64,000 bases of DNA from Verrucomicrobiales bacterium (GTDB taxonomy: Bacteria; Verrucomicrobiota; Verrucomicrobiia; Verrucomicrobiales; DEV007): assembly GCA_002698785.1 (NCBI GenBank), contig PAAG01000036.1, positions 1 through 64,000 of the forward strand, given 5' to 3'. Positions 43,568 through 53,300 of the stretch are shown piece by piece (position 1 is the stretch's first letter; every line of letters starts with the position of its first letter). The notes under the pieces were generated by a model. It did no database searches. It had not been told where the DNA came from and was given only the letters and a program-made list of their open reading frames with translations. Position numbers and translations under genes: made by a program.

Positions 43568-46501
43568 GTGAACTCATCCCAAAAAATCTTCCTCTCCTGC
43601 GTCACCGCCGAGTTCGCTCGTGAGAAGGCTCCGTTTGGTAAGACAAGGCAGGATCTCGCCGCCAAACTCCGCCGCGGCGGTCGCGAAGTAAAATCCGAAG
43701 AAGACTTTCGCCAGGCAGGCAAGGAAGCCATCCTCGAAACCCTCGACGACTTCATCCGCGACAGCGCCATCGTAGTGCAGTTCATCGGCGATCAGCTCGG
43801 AGAGAAGCCCAGCAAAAACGCCCGCGAGCGCCTCCTCGCCCGCATTGAGAAAGACGGCAACACCTTTCTCAACAACCAGACCGAAGCCTTCCTCACCGCC
43901 CTGCCTGCCTACGAGGATCTTACATACATCCAGTGGGAAGCCCTCCTCGCCCTCCACCACAATCGCCCCCTCTTCCTCTACCGCAGCAAAGACAGCAAAG
44001 CGAGCGCCGAGTTCCCGGCCTACGAAGCCCTCCTCAAACAAGCCCACACCGAGCGACACTTCACGCCCTTCGAGGACAAAGCCGACCTTATCACCCTCGT
44101 CGTCGTCGATACCCATCCCTACCTCCTTGCCGTCCCTGCCCCGCTCAACAACCTTCCCGGCTCCATCGGCTACCGCTTCAAAGGGCGAGCCACCGAGCTA
44201 CGCGAAGTCCACGAGGCCCTGCAACACGGGACCAGCGCCATCACCCAGGCCATTACCGGACTCGGTGGCATTGGCAAAACCCGGCTCGCCCTCGAGTATG
44301 CCTACCTCTACGCCGACGAATACACCGCCACCTTCCTCCTCTCCGGCGATGGCGAAAGCACCCTCATCACCAGCCTCACCGAGCTAACCAGTCCCCTCTA
44401 CCTCGACCTTGAGGCCGTCCACCACCGTGACACCGAGACCCGCCTCGCCGCCGTCCTCCACTGGCTGAGCAAAAACGAAAACTGGCTCCTCATCGTCGAC
44501 AACGTCGATTCAGAAGACGCCCGCGAAGCCATCCAATCCCGGCTCGGCCTGCTCCAGCACGGCAAAGTCCTCATTACCTCCCGCCGCAACGACTTCGACG
44601 GCCAGGTCAACGCCATGCCCCTCGGCTTCCTCAGCGCCGAAGCCGCCCGCGATTTTCTCCTCGACCGCACCCAGCGAGAACTCGCCGAAGACGATCCCGA
44701 ATCCGCCGCCCTCGATCTGCTCGTCGAAAACCTCGACGGACTCGCCCTCGCCATCGAGCAAGCCGCAGCCTACATCGCCGTCCACAAAATCACTTTTACC
44801 AATTACAACCAATACTTCGAGACCAACCGCCAGCAAGTCCTCGCCTGGAAAAACGCCAACCTGACCAACTACGACAAAACCGTCGCCACCACCTGGCTCA
44901 CCACCTTCGCTGAGTTGAGCGAAGACGCCAAAGATCTCCTCAACCAAATCTCCTTCCTCGCCCCCGAGCCGATTCCCCGAGCGATTTTTGAGGGAGAAGA
45001 CGTGCTGCCGCATGAAAGTGCGATTAATGACCTCGCCCGTTATTCTTTGGTGGAGATTCTGGATGAACCCGCCGAAACCTTTCAAGTGCATCGGTTAGTG
45101 CAGGATGTGGTTCAGGGGCGATTGGGTGAGGCAAAGGTGGATGTGTGGAGTCTACTACTCAACAAACTTGCCACGTGGGCACCGAATTCTGGCCAAGATA
45201 TTGCCAATTGGCCGAAGTGGGAGCAATTCGAGTTTCACGCAACAGAGCTTTTTCAGCGAGGAAAGGAATTCAAGGATATTCTTGATTTTGGTTACTTGAT
45301 ATCAGGATTTGCGGGGTACGAGCATTTCCGGAACGGTAATTATCCAGTTGGCGAAGCTCTGACACGTCGAGCTTTAAGCGTGCATCAAGAACTGCTCGGC
45401 GTTGAACACCCTGCCACGCTGGCGCGTTCGAACGATTTGGCAGTGATGCTTCTCTCTAACGGTGAATACGAGAAGGCCGAGACGCTTTTCCGACAATCGC
45501 TTTATGTAAGCGAACGAATTTTGGGAGTTGAGCACTCATCAACTTTGACGAACGCAAGTAATTTGGGGTTATCGCTACACAAAAGATCTGATTATGATGG
45601 AGCAGAATCGCTATTTCGGAGAACGTTGGAGATAAGAGAACGAGAACTCGGAGAAGAGCATCCAGACACATTAACAAGCTTGAATAACCTAGCTTCCTTG
45701 TTGGATTCAAAAGGCGAATTTGAAGAGGCAGAACTACTTTTTCTGCGCGCACACAATGCGTCCAATAAAACATTGGGCCCCGAACACCCTAACACATTAG
45801 TTACCTTAGGAAATCTCGCCTGTCTACTGCGAGGAAGAGGCGCATATGAAGAAGCGGAACCGCTTTATGTGCGGGTATTGAGGGGGCTTGAGCACACCCT
45901 CGGAAAAGAACACCCAGACACTTTGCTATGGCTGAGCAATTTCGCCGGACTTCTCGCTGGAAAAGGGGAACATGAAAGAGCATCTGAGATTCTTCGTCGA
46001 TCCCTTGAAGGCCTAGAACGAGTTCTCGGCAAGGACCATCCTACTACATTGACGAGCGTAAATAATTTAGGACTTTCATTGAAAAAACAAGGCGTATATA
46101 GAGAAGCTGAGTTATTTTACAGACGAGCTTGGGAAGGAAGAGCGCGAGCGCTTGGTTCGGAGCATCCCAAGACGCTGTCCAGTATAAACAATCTTGCCGT
46201 GTTGTTATTCGAAATCGGCGATTTTGGAGAAGCGAAGCCTCTGTTTCGACAAGTTATATCTGGAAACGAGCGAATCCTAGGAACGGAGCATCCAGATACC
46301 TTGTCGAGTATTAATAACCTAGCATGCCTGCTCGAAACGCAAAAAGAGCTTTTGGAAGCAGAGGTTCTTTATAAACGAGTAGCCAACGCAGCGGAAGCAA
46401 CGCTCGGAGAAGAGCATCCACATACACGGATTTACAAAATGAACTTACAGGACTGCCAAACCGCCCTTGAGAAATCCAAAGATCCTCCTTCCGACACCTG
46501 A
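43568..46501 (+). CDS. TIR-like / NB-ARC / TPR protein, paralogue 1
   Basis: A 977-residue protein starting at GTG. Residues 1-80 (KIFLSCVTAEFAREK, then REVKSEEDFRQAGKE and AIVVQFIGDQLG) are a TIR/DUF4062-like domain. NB-ARC motifs follow: GLGGIGKTR (P-loop, about 231), WLLIVDNVD (Walker B, about 305), KVLITSR, GLALAIEQA and FQVHRLVQD. Nine 42-residue kinesin-light-chain-type TPRs end it (about 590-965). The architecture is that of NLR-like STAND proteins that act in antiphage defence or signalling. Codon use is C-ending up to about base 44980, then becomes A/T-richer to the end, which suggests a recombinant gene. It has the same length as its neighbour and is 57 bases upstream of it. Confidence 0.9.
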   Translation: MNSSQKIFLSCVTAEFAREKAPFGKTRQDLAAKLRRGGREVKSEEDFRQAGKEAILETLDDFIRDSAIVVQFIGDQLGEKPSKNARERLLARIEKDGNTFLNNQTEAFLTALPAYEDLTYIQWEALLALHHNRPLFLYRSKDSKASAEFPAYEALLKQAHTERHFTPFEDKADLITLVVVDTHPYLLAVPAPLNNLPGSIGYRFKGRATELREVHEALQHGTSAITQAITGLGGIGKTRLALEYAYLYADEYTATFLLSGDGESTLITSLTELTSPLYLDLEAVHHRDTETRLAAVLHWLSKNENWLLIVDNVDSEDAREAIQSRLGLLQHGKVLITSRRNDFDGQVNAMPLGFLSAEAARDFLLDRTQRELAEDDPESAALDLLVENLDGLALAIEQAAAYIAVHKITFTNYNQYFETNRQQVLAWKNANLTNYDKTVATTWLTTFAELSEDAKDLLNQISFLAPEPIPRAIFEGEDVLPHESAINDLARYSLVEILDEPAETFQVHRLVQDVVQGRLGEAKVDVWSLLLNKLATWAPNSGQDIANWPKWEQFEFHATELFQRGKEFKDILDFGYLISGFAGYEHFRNGNYPVGEALTRRALSVHQELLGVEHPATLARSNDLAVMLLSNGEYEKAETLFRQSLYVSERILGVEHSSTLTNASNLGLSLHKRSDYDGAESLFRRTLEIRERELGEEHPDTLTSLNNLASLLDSKGEFEEAELLFLRAHNASNKTLGPEHPNTLVTLGNLACLLRGRGAYEEAEPLYVRVLRGLEHTLGKEHPDTLLWLSNFAGLLAGKGEHERASEILRRSLEGLERVLGKDHPTTLTSVNNLGLSLKKQGVYREAELFYRRAWEGRARALGSEHPKTLSSINNLAVLLFEIGDFGEAKPLFRQVISGNERILGTEHPDTLSSINNLACLLETQKELLEAEVLYKRVANAAEATLGEEHPHTRIYKMNLQDCQTALEKSKDPPSDT

Positions 46502-46558
46502 TTCACTCTATACCTCCTCGCCAATTTATGCAGCCCCCCTGCTCCCACAACCCCACCC

Positions 46559-49492
46559 ATGCCTCCCGAACGCATCACAGAAAAAATCTTCCTTTCCTGC
46601 GTAACCGCCGAGTTTGCTCGCGATCATCCGGATTTCGGCGAGACCCGGCAAGCTTTGGCACATGGTCTTCGGCGACGAGGGCGGGACGTTCGGTCCGAGG
46701 AGGATTTCCCTCAACCACCCGGCGACATCCTCGAAGCCCTCGACGACTTCATCCGCCAGTGCAGCGTCGTCGTCCAGCTCGTGGGCGATAGCTTGGGTGA
46801 CTTACCGACCGTTCAAGCGATCGAGCGGCTGCATGCGAAGTTTGCCGGAGAAGAACGCAGCTTTCTCGACAAGCAGGCCGAGGCGCTTCGCACGGCCTTT
46901 GTAAAGGGCGGACCGCTCACCTACATCCAGTGGGAGGCGCTCCTCGCCCTTCACCACCGCATTCCCCTCTTTCTCTATTGCGACGAGAAGGCACTCGACC
47001 GCCATCAGGCCTACGGCGACCTGCTCGCCCTGGGGAATCCGAGTCGCTATCTCTGGACTTTCTCCAGCTTGCCCGATCTCTACGCCAAAGTCATTGCCGA
47101 TACCCACGAGCATCTCAAGGCGGTGGCGGCGACGCTGAACAATTTACCCGGCTCCATCGGTCGGCGATTCAAAGGGCGGGCCGACGTCTTACGCGAGGTC
47201 CACACCGGCCTGCACGACGGAGCCGGGGCCATCACCCAGGCGATTGCCGGACTGGGCGGGATCGGAAAAACCCGCCTCGCCATCGAGTATGCCTACGCCT
47301 TCGCCAGCGAATACCGCGCCACCTTTCTTCTCTCCGGCGACAGCGAGGCCACCCTCACGACCAGCTTCACCGACCTGACCAATCCGCGCTACCTCAACCT
47401 GAAGGACGTCCACGCCCAGGATTCCGAGACTCGATACCACGCCGTCCTGAAATGGCTCGCGGAGAACGAAAAATGGCTCCTCATCGTCGACAACGTCGAT
47501 ACCCCCGAGGCCCGCTCCGCGATCCAGAATCGCTTCGGCGAGTTGGACCGAGGCAAGGTTCTCATCACCTCGCGGCTGAAGAGTTTCAATACCAAGGTCC
47601 GCACCATTCCCCTCGATCTCCTCACCCCCGAAGCCGCCCGTGACTTTTTCCTCGATCGCACCCAGCGCGACCTTGCCGATGACGATCCCGAATCGCAGGA
47701 ACTCGATAAGCTGGTCGAAACTCTCGACGGCCTTGCCCTCGCCATCGAACAGGCCGGTGCCTACATCGCCGAATTCAACGTTACCTTCGCCAAATACATC
47801 CTACTCCTCGCCGAGAACGAAAAACGAGTCCTCGAATGGGACGACGCCGATCTGACCGACTACGAAGAAACCGTCGCCACCACTTGGCTCACCACCTTCG
47901 AGCGACTCAGCGAAGAGGCCCGCGACATCCTCAACCAGACTTCCTTCCTCGCTCCCGAGCCGATCCCCCGCACCATCTTCGAGCCCGAAGACACCCGCCC
48001 CGACCAGAGCGTCATCCACGAACTCGCTCGTTACTCCCTCGCAGAAATCCTCACCGATCCCGCCGATACCTTTCAGGTACATCGGCTGGTGCAGGGCATT
48101 GTGCAGTCACAGCTCGGCGAGAAAAGGGAAGAGATATGGCATCGATTGATCGCCAAGGTAAAAGAGTGGGCACCGAACGGAGGACAGGATATCTCGACCT
48201 GGTCGAAGTGGGAGCAGTTTGCGTTTCACGCACCAGCGGTTTTCGGACGCGAAAAAGAATACGAAGACACCATAGATCTCTGCTCGCTGCTGAGTGGATT
48301 CGCTGGCTTCGAGCTTTTTCGAAATGCGAACTACGAAGCCGCCGAAAGATACGTCCGGCGAAACTTGGAGGCGGACGAGCGATTACTCGGGCCGGAACAT
48401 CCCAACACCCTATCGAGCATCAACAACCTCGCCCTCTTGCTCAAATCAAAAGGCGACAACAGCGAAGCGGAGCCTCTCTACCGCAGAGCCTTGGAGGCGA
48501 CCAAGCGAGTCCTCGGGCCGGAACATCGAGATACCCTATGTAGCCTCAACAACCTCGCCGCATTGCTCGAATCAAAAGGCGAGTATGAAGAAGCGGAGCC
48601 GCTCCATCGCAGAGCCTTGGAAGCGAGAGAGCGAGTCTTCGGGCCGGAGCATCCCGATACCCTATGTAGCCTCAATAACCTCGCCGCATTGCTCGAATCA
48701 AAAGGCGAGTATGAAGAAGCGGAGCCTCTCTATCGCAGAACGTGGGAGGTGTACGAGCGAGTCCTCGGACCGAAGCATCCCGATGCTTTAAAAAGCGTCA
48801 ACAACCTCGCCGGATTGCTCAAATCAAAAGGCGAGTATGAAGAAGCCGAACCTCTCTATCGCAGAGCGTGGGAGGCATACGAGCGAGTCCTCGGCCCGGA
48901 GCATCCGGATACCTTAACCAGCCTCAACAACCTCGCAGCATTGCTCGATTCAAAGGGCGACTATGAACAAGCCGAGCCTCTCTATCGCAGAGCCTTGGAG
49001 GCGAGGGAGCGTGTCCTCGGGCCGGAGCATCCCGACACCCTATCCAGCCTCAACAACCTCGCCCTCTTGCTCCAATCAAAAGGCAACTATGACGAAGCCG
49101 AGCCTCTCTATCGCAGAGCCTTGGAGGCGTACGAGCGAGTCCTCGGGCCGGAGCATCCCAATACCATGCAGAGCCTCAACAACCTCGCCGCATTGCTCAG
49201 ATCAAAAGGCAACTATAACGAAGCCGAGCCTCTCTATCGCAGAGCCTTGGAATCGAGAGAGCGAGTCCTCGGGCCGGAGCATCCGGATACCTTAACCAGC
49301 CTCAACAACCTCGCAGCATTGCTCGAATCAAAAGGCCACTATGGGCAGGCCGAGCCTCTCTATCAGCAGGCCACGGAAGGGGCCGAGAAGATTCTCGGCA
49401 AAGACCACCCGACCACAGAAATCGTTCGAGCCAACTGGCAACGCTGCCTCGCAGCAATGGAGCAAAAGGACGAGCCACCCGAAGACGACTGA
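46559..49492 (+). CDS. TIR-like / NB-ARC / TPR protein, paralogue 2
   Basis: It is also 977 residues, with the same motif order: KIFLSCVTAEFARDH, DVRSEEDFPQ, GLGGIGKTR, WLLIVDNVD, KVLITSR, GLALAIEQAGAYIAE, FQVHRLVQG, then nine TPRs. Its TPRs are close to identical to one another (consensus EAEPLYRRALEARERVLGPE, then HPDTLSSLNNLALLL), and the DNA is nearly repetitive with a 126-base period from about 48338 to 49470. Paralogue 1 has strongly diverged TPRs. A TIR-like domain could make NAD-depleting activity or a signal nucleotide, but I cannot confirm the catalytic Glu. It is likely co-transcribed with paralogue 1. Confidence 0.9.
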   Translation: MPPERITEKIFLSCVTAEFARDHPDFGETRQALAHGLRRRGRDVRSEEDFPQPPGDILEALDDFIRQCSVVVQLVGDSLGDLPTVQAIERLHAKFAGEERSFLDKQAEALRTAFVKGGPLTYIQWEALLALHHRIPLFLYCDEKALDRHQAYGDLLALGNPSRYLWTFSSLPDLYAKVIADTHEHLKAVAATLNNLPGSIGRRFKGRADVLREVHTGLHDGAGAITQAIAGLGGIGKTRLAIEYAYAFASEYRATFLLSGDSEATLTTSFTDLTNPRYLNLKDVHAQDSETRYHAVLKWLAENEKWLLIVDNVDTPEARSAIQNRFGELDRGKVLITSRLKSFNTKVRTIPLDLLTPEAARDFFLDRTQRDLADDDPESQELDKLVETLDGLALAIEQAGAYIAEFNVTFAKYILLLAENEKRVLEWDDADLTDYEETVATTWLTTFERLSEEARDILNQTSFLAPEPIPRTIFEPEDTRPDQSVIHELARYSLAEILTDPADTFQVHRLVQGIVQSQLGEKREEIWHRLIAKVKEWAPNGGQDISTWSKWEQFAFHAPAVFGREKEYEDTIDLCSLLSGFAGFELFRNANYEAAERYVRRNLEADERLLGPEHPNTLSSINNLALLLKSKGDNSEAEPLYRRALEATKRVLGPEHRDTLCSLNNLAALLESKGEYEEAEPLHRRALEARERVFGPEHPDTLCSLNNLAALLESKGEYEEAEPLYRRTWEVYERVLGPKHPDALKSVNNLAGLLKSKGEYEEAEPLYRRAWEAYERVLGPEHPDTLTSLNNLAALLDSKGDYEQAEPLYRRALEARERVLGPEHPDTLSSLNNLALLLQSKGNYDEAEPLYRRALEAYERVLGPEHPNTMQSLNNLAALLRSKGNYNEAEPLYRRALESRERVLGPEHPDTLTSLNNLAALLESKGHYGQAEPLYQQATEGAEKILGKDHPTTEIVRANWQRCLAAMEQKDEPPEDD
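48338..49470 (+). repeat. 126-bp tandem repeat array inside paralogue 2
   Basis: Nine units of 126 bases (42 codons) each begin near GAAGCCGAGCCTCTCTATCG; clear starts are at about 48464, 48590, 48716, 48842, 48968, 49094, 49220 and 49346. Inner units differ by few bases, showing recent duplication or gene conversion. Confidence 0.9.
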
Positions 49493-49553
49493 TTTATCCC
49501 TGTGTCTCCTACGACCTCTCAGCACCCGCGCCACCTCTCTACTGGATTTTTCT

Positions 49554-49575
49554 TGTATCTATGTTAGAGTATACA
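49554..49575. promoter_or_regulatory. Dyad TGTAT-N12-ATACA, copy 2
   Basis: It pairs with the site at 23531-23552 (18 of 22 bases by eye) and extends by one base on each side to TTGTAT / ATACAA here. It stands 62 bases after the paralogue 2 stop codon. Confidence 0.4.
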
Positions 49576-49722
49576 AACCCGACCGCGAAAGACTGGTTGA
49601 AATATTTTGCTCTATCCTCTCCCTCCTCGATGGAGTCACCGAAGCGCCAGAAGCCCTCAGGCAAATTCACAGAAATGCCCTATAAGTCGGGTAAAAGACC
49701 CAAAATGAGGGGAAATGCAGGA

Positions 49723-49839
49723 AAATGATAGCCACCCATCATTTCCCCAACATCGCCAAAACACTAACAAACAACCACTTACACCAAAAGAACCCCGTTT
49801 TTCACCCAAAAACGAAAACCCTGTAAAATCTTAACATTT
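49723..49839. repeat. 117-bp intergenic repeat, copy 2
   Basis: It starts with AAATGAT-N8-ATCATTT followed by CCCCAACATCGC, and ends with AAATCTTAACATTT, as at 6131-6247. Weaker similarity reaches left to about 49535. It abuts the 3' end of the minus gene at 49852. Confidence 0.75.
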
Positions 49840-49851
49840 CAATCCGGCCGC

Positions 49852-50313
49852 CTACCCCAGATTCTCCCCCATCCATTTCCGGATCAGCTTGGCAATCCTC
49901 TTCCGCCTCCGCCGCTTCGCGAAAAACCCTTCTCCTTCCAGCTCTCGATTTACCTTTCCCATCGCCCGCTGGAAGAGCATCTCGTGAAACTCGGATGACT
50001 GATCTCCCGGAGCCGAAAACTCCATCACCGCCAGATCGAGGATCTCCTCATCGCTCGGTTTGGGCACCACCGGCTTCGGAGCCTCCGGGGCCAAGGGAAT
50101 AGGATCCACCATAGGCGGAAACCGCTCGTCCATCGCCGCATTGAACCTTGCCCACAGTCGGTTCCGCTCACGCTCCGGAAGATGCGCGATACAATCCGTG
50201 TAGCTGCGAAACGCCATGATCTGCCCCATGCTGAGACGGTGCTCCTCCGGAACATTCTCCATCAAGTCATCGATCCAGGGGCCTGGGTCTTCAATATCCA
50301 CCTCGCGGTCCAT
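49852..50313 (-). CDS. Hypothetical cytosolic protein with basic C-terminus
   Basis: A 153-residue protein with an acidic N-terminus (MDREVDIEDPGPWIDDLMEN), a Pro-rich linker near residue 75 and a strongly basic helix near the end (FFAKRRRRKRIAKLIRKWMG). No family is recognised. Codons fit the genomic background, and it is the 3' neighbour of the 1796-residue adhesin-like gene on the same strand. Confidence 0.7.
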   Translation of the reverse strand: MDREVDIEDPGPWIDDLMENVPEEHRLSMGQIMAFRSYTDCIAHLPERERNRLWARFNAAMDERFPPMVDPIPLAPEAPKPVVPKPSDEEILDLAVMEFSAPGDQSSEFHEMLFQRAMGKVNRELEGEGFFAKRRRRKRIAKLIRKWMGENLG

Positions 50314-50357
50314 TCTTTACCGAATCATCGAAAACCAACACCACCTATAAATCCCCA

Positions 50358-53300
50358 CTATAGACTCTCCGGTCTCTCGAAGGGACTCTTGTACTGGATC
50401 AAAACTCGGTTCTTGTCACGCGCCGACCGAGAAGACTCTGAACTACAGATCCATCGCGAAGCGAAGTTCCTAGAACGGATACGATCTTTAATCTTCATGA
50501 TCACTTTGTATCGGGTAAATGCTCCACCCCTGAGTTCACTGACATGACCACCTCGGAGGAAGGCGCCAGTCACGTTTCCATCCCCACCCTTTTCGACGAT
50601 TCGGACGTTTAGATCACGCTTTGCTATTCCCCTCGCCTTCGTTCGAAGAGAGTCCGGAACATTGCCGTCATTCTCCGCGGAAAGGAAGAAAACGTTTCTC
50701 GGCTGCCTCGTCTCTATGTTAAGAGATTGACCACCGCCATACCGGTTGTCGCCATCGTGCCTTCTCGCATTGCCGCGCAGCCCGTAACGAAGATCAGGAC
50801 GATAACTCCCGCGGAACAGTTCGATCGTAAACGAATTCACATTCTTCACCCCGAACTCATCCGTGATCGTGTACGAGATCACATACTGCCCGGGAGCCAG
50901 GCTCGAAGGATCGAATGTCGAACCAGAAACACCGGGACCGAAAAACATTCCATCATCCGGAGTCGCCCCTGTAAGATCGAGTAGATCTATCGGCCCCGCA
51001 GTCGAAGCGACCGAAAACAGCCCTGCATCGAAGGTCGGCGGAGCAAAAAGTTCGAATGCTCCCATGTCGACTGTAGCCACACCAGATGCCGGATCTCCCA
51101 TAATCACACGCTCAAATCCGACTCCCCGTTGATCAAAGGGCTGCGGCTCGAGAGTGTCCATATCACCATCAAGATCGAGTACGTCATCGACCAGGTCAGC
51201 GTCCAGACCAGCATCGATTGCCGGAGACCCCGGGACGAGAGCGTGAGTCCTCGTAGGCCCACCATTGTCAGATAGAGTCGGATCGAGAACATCGCCGATC
51301 ACCGTTCCGGTAGAGGCAAAACTCGCATCACTCGAGAAGTCAGGTTCTCCCTGAGGATCGCCAATGAAGTTCGCTCCGTTCGACACTACTGTTGCGGTTG
51401 CAGCTCCATCGATGTCCCCACTGTTGTTGCCTGCTACAATCGAGTTGTCGATCGTGAGCGAAACACCCGAGGTAAGAACTACCGCCGAGCTTCCTGTGTT
51501 TCCTGTGATCGTTGTATTCGAAAGCAACATTGTGCTGGTATCAGCCAGTCCAACACCTATCCCCGAATTACCTGACAAGGTAGAGTTCACGATGGTGAGG
51601 TTTTCGGTCCCCGCCTGAAAGATTCCACCGTAGTCCAGACCGGAGTTGTTGGCGAGGAGGCTGTTGAAAATGGAAAGCGGACCGGTCGAATAGATACCGG
51701 CAATCGCAGCCGAAGATGTACAATCGGAAATTTCCACCCCGATCAGTATCAGGTCCTCAACATTCGTAATGGCTCCGCCATCGGATCGCGAAGCCCCTTC
51801 CCCATTTTGAATGGCAATGCTTGACAGGACTACCTTCTGGACCGTGCCCGTGCTGTCATCGACAGCAAAAACGTTACTAACAGAACCACCATCAAAGATA
51901 GCCAGATCTGCACCCGGTCCAGTGATCGTCACGGAACTCGTGATCTGCAGCTCCGTTGCGATCGGGAACGTCGCCGCCCCACCAGCAAAGAGCGCAGGAT
52001 CAAATGTCACTTCCTGCCCTCCCATCAAAGTGGCCGCATACTCGAGGGCTTCACGCACACTTGTCTCTTCGTCGAAAGCGTTCACCACATCGCCAGTGGT
52101 CGTCACCTCCAGGCTCGGCATCTCAGGAAGAGAGAACGCAAAGTCGATCGTATCGTCCTGCTCACCTGCGAACAGGCTCACCACCTGAGGATTAGCCCCA
52201 CTCGTCAAGACGAAGCCCGCCGGGAGCGTTGTGACATCGACCCGGACGTAATAGGTCCCAGCTGCCAGATCAGTAAACTCATAACCACCAGTGGAGTTGG
52301 TAGCGGCGAACGGCTCTCCCCCGTCGAGAGTATCATTCTGGTTTTGATCGAGGAACACGGTAACTCCGGCTAGCCCCGGCTCTCCTGCGTCCCGCATTCC
52401 ATCACCATCCATGTCGTCCCAGACGAGATCTCCGATCGATCCCCGGAGAGTTACGGAACTCGGATCATCTTCACTGGCATCGGTAGGATCACCATTCCCG
52501 TTCGGGTCCGGGTCACTGCCCGAGTCCGACAGGTCACTCGTCATGGTGCCATCTGGCGATTGGGCCGCAGCAGTAACCTGACAATCATATATCCCAAGAC
52601 CGGACCCCTGATCCGTTACCGTGGTCACCTCCACCACGACTCGAATCTGGGCCGTATCGGCAAACGCAAGAGTGCTCGAACCCGGAACAAAGATATCCGT
52701 CATTCCACCACCATTGAAAGAACCATTCAGCATCAAGGTGCCCGGGTCGTCGATCAGGGAAGGCGGAGAGGTGATCGAATAGTTCCCCGCACCAAAGGTA
52801 GCATCGAGATCCACCGGCAGCGACACCTGCGAAAGCGTCACGTTTCCGAAGTTCTCCAGGTAAAAGTCGATCGTTGCCGTGCGCCCGGTGATCGAGACAT
52901 CTTTGGCTACACCGATGACAGGTTGCTCAGCAACGGTAATGGAAGTGGCGTCATTCTCTCCCGCTTCGTCGGGATTTCCGTCTCCGTCTGGATCTGGATC
53001 GGTCCCACTATCCGACAAGTCACTATCCGGCGGGATACCTGGGCCCTGTCCCGAAGCAGTTACCTGGTTACTGTAAATGCCGAGCCCGCTTCCAGTATCC
53101 TGCAAAGCAGCTGTCTCCACGACAATTCGTATCTGCGCCGTCTCGTTTACCGAAAGAGTTCCTGACGTGATGAGCTGGGTTGTCCCAGAACCGTCGAAGC
53201 CTCCGTTCAGCGTGATTGTCCCCGGATCATCGATCAGCGACGGCCCAGAGGTGACCGTGTAGTTTCCTGCACCAAATACAGAGTCAAGATCGTCGACGAG

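Larger units (their letters stand above)
49493..49851. other. Intergenic region with dispersed repeat and dyad
   Basis: It holds the dyad at 49554-49575 and the 117-bp repeat copy 2 (49723-49839). No coding frame is credible. Confidence 0.6.

Noticed and set aside
48338-49470. Tandem repeats considered as a CRISPR array
   Set aside because: The period is 126 bases without spacers and the repeats are in frame, encoding TPR units.
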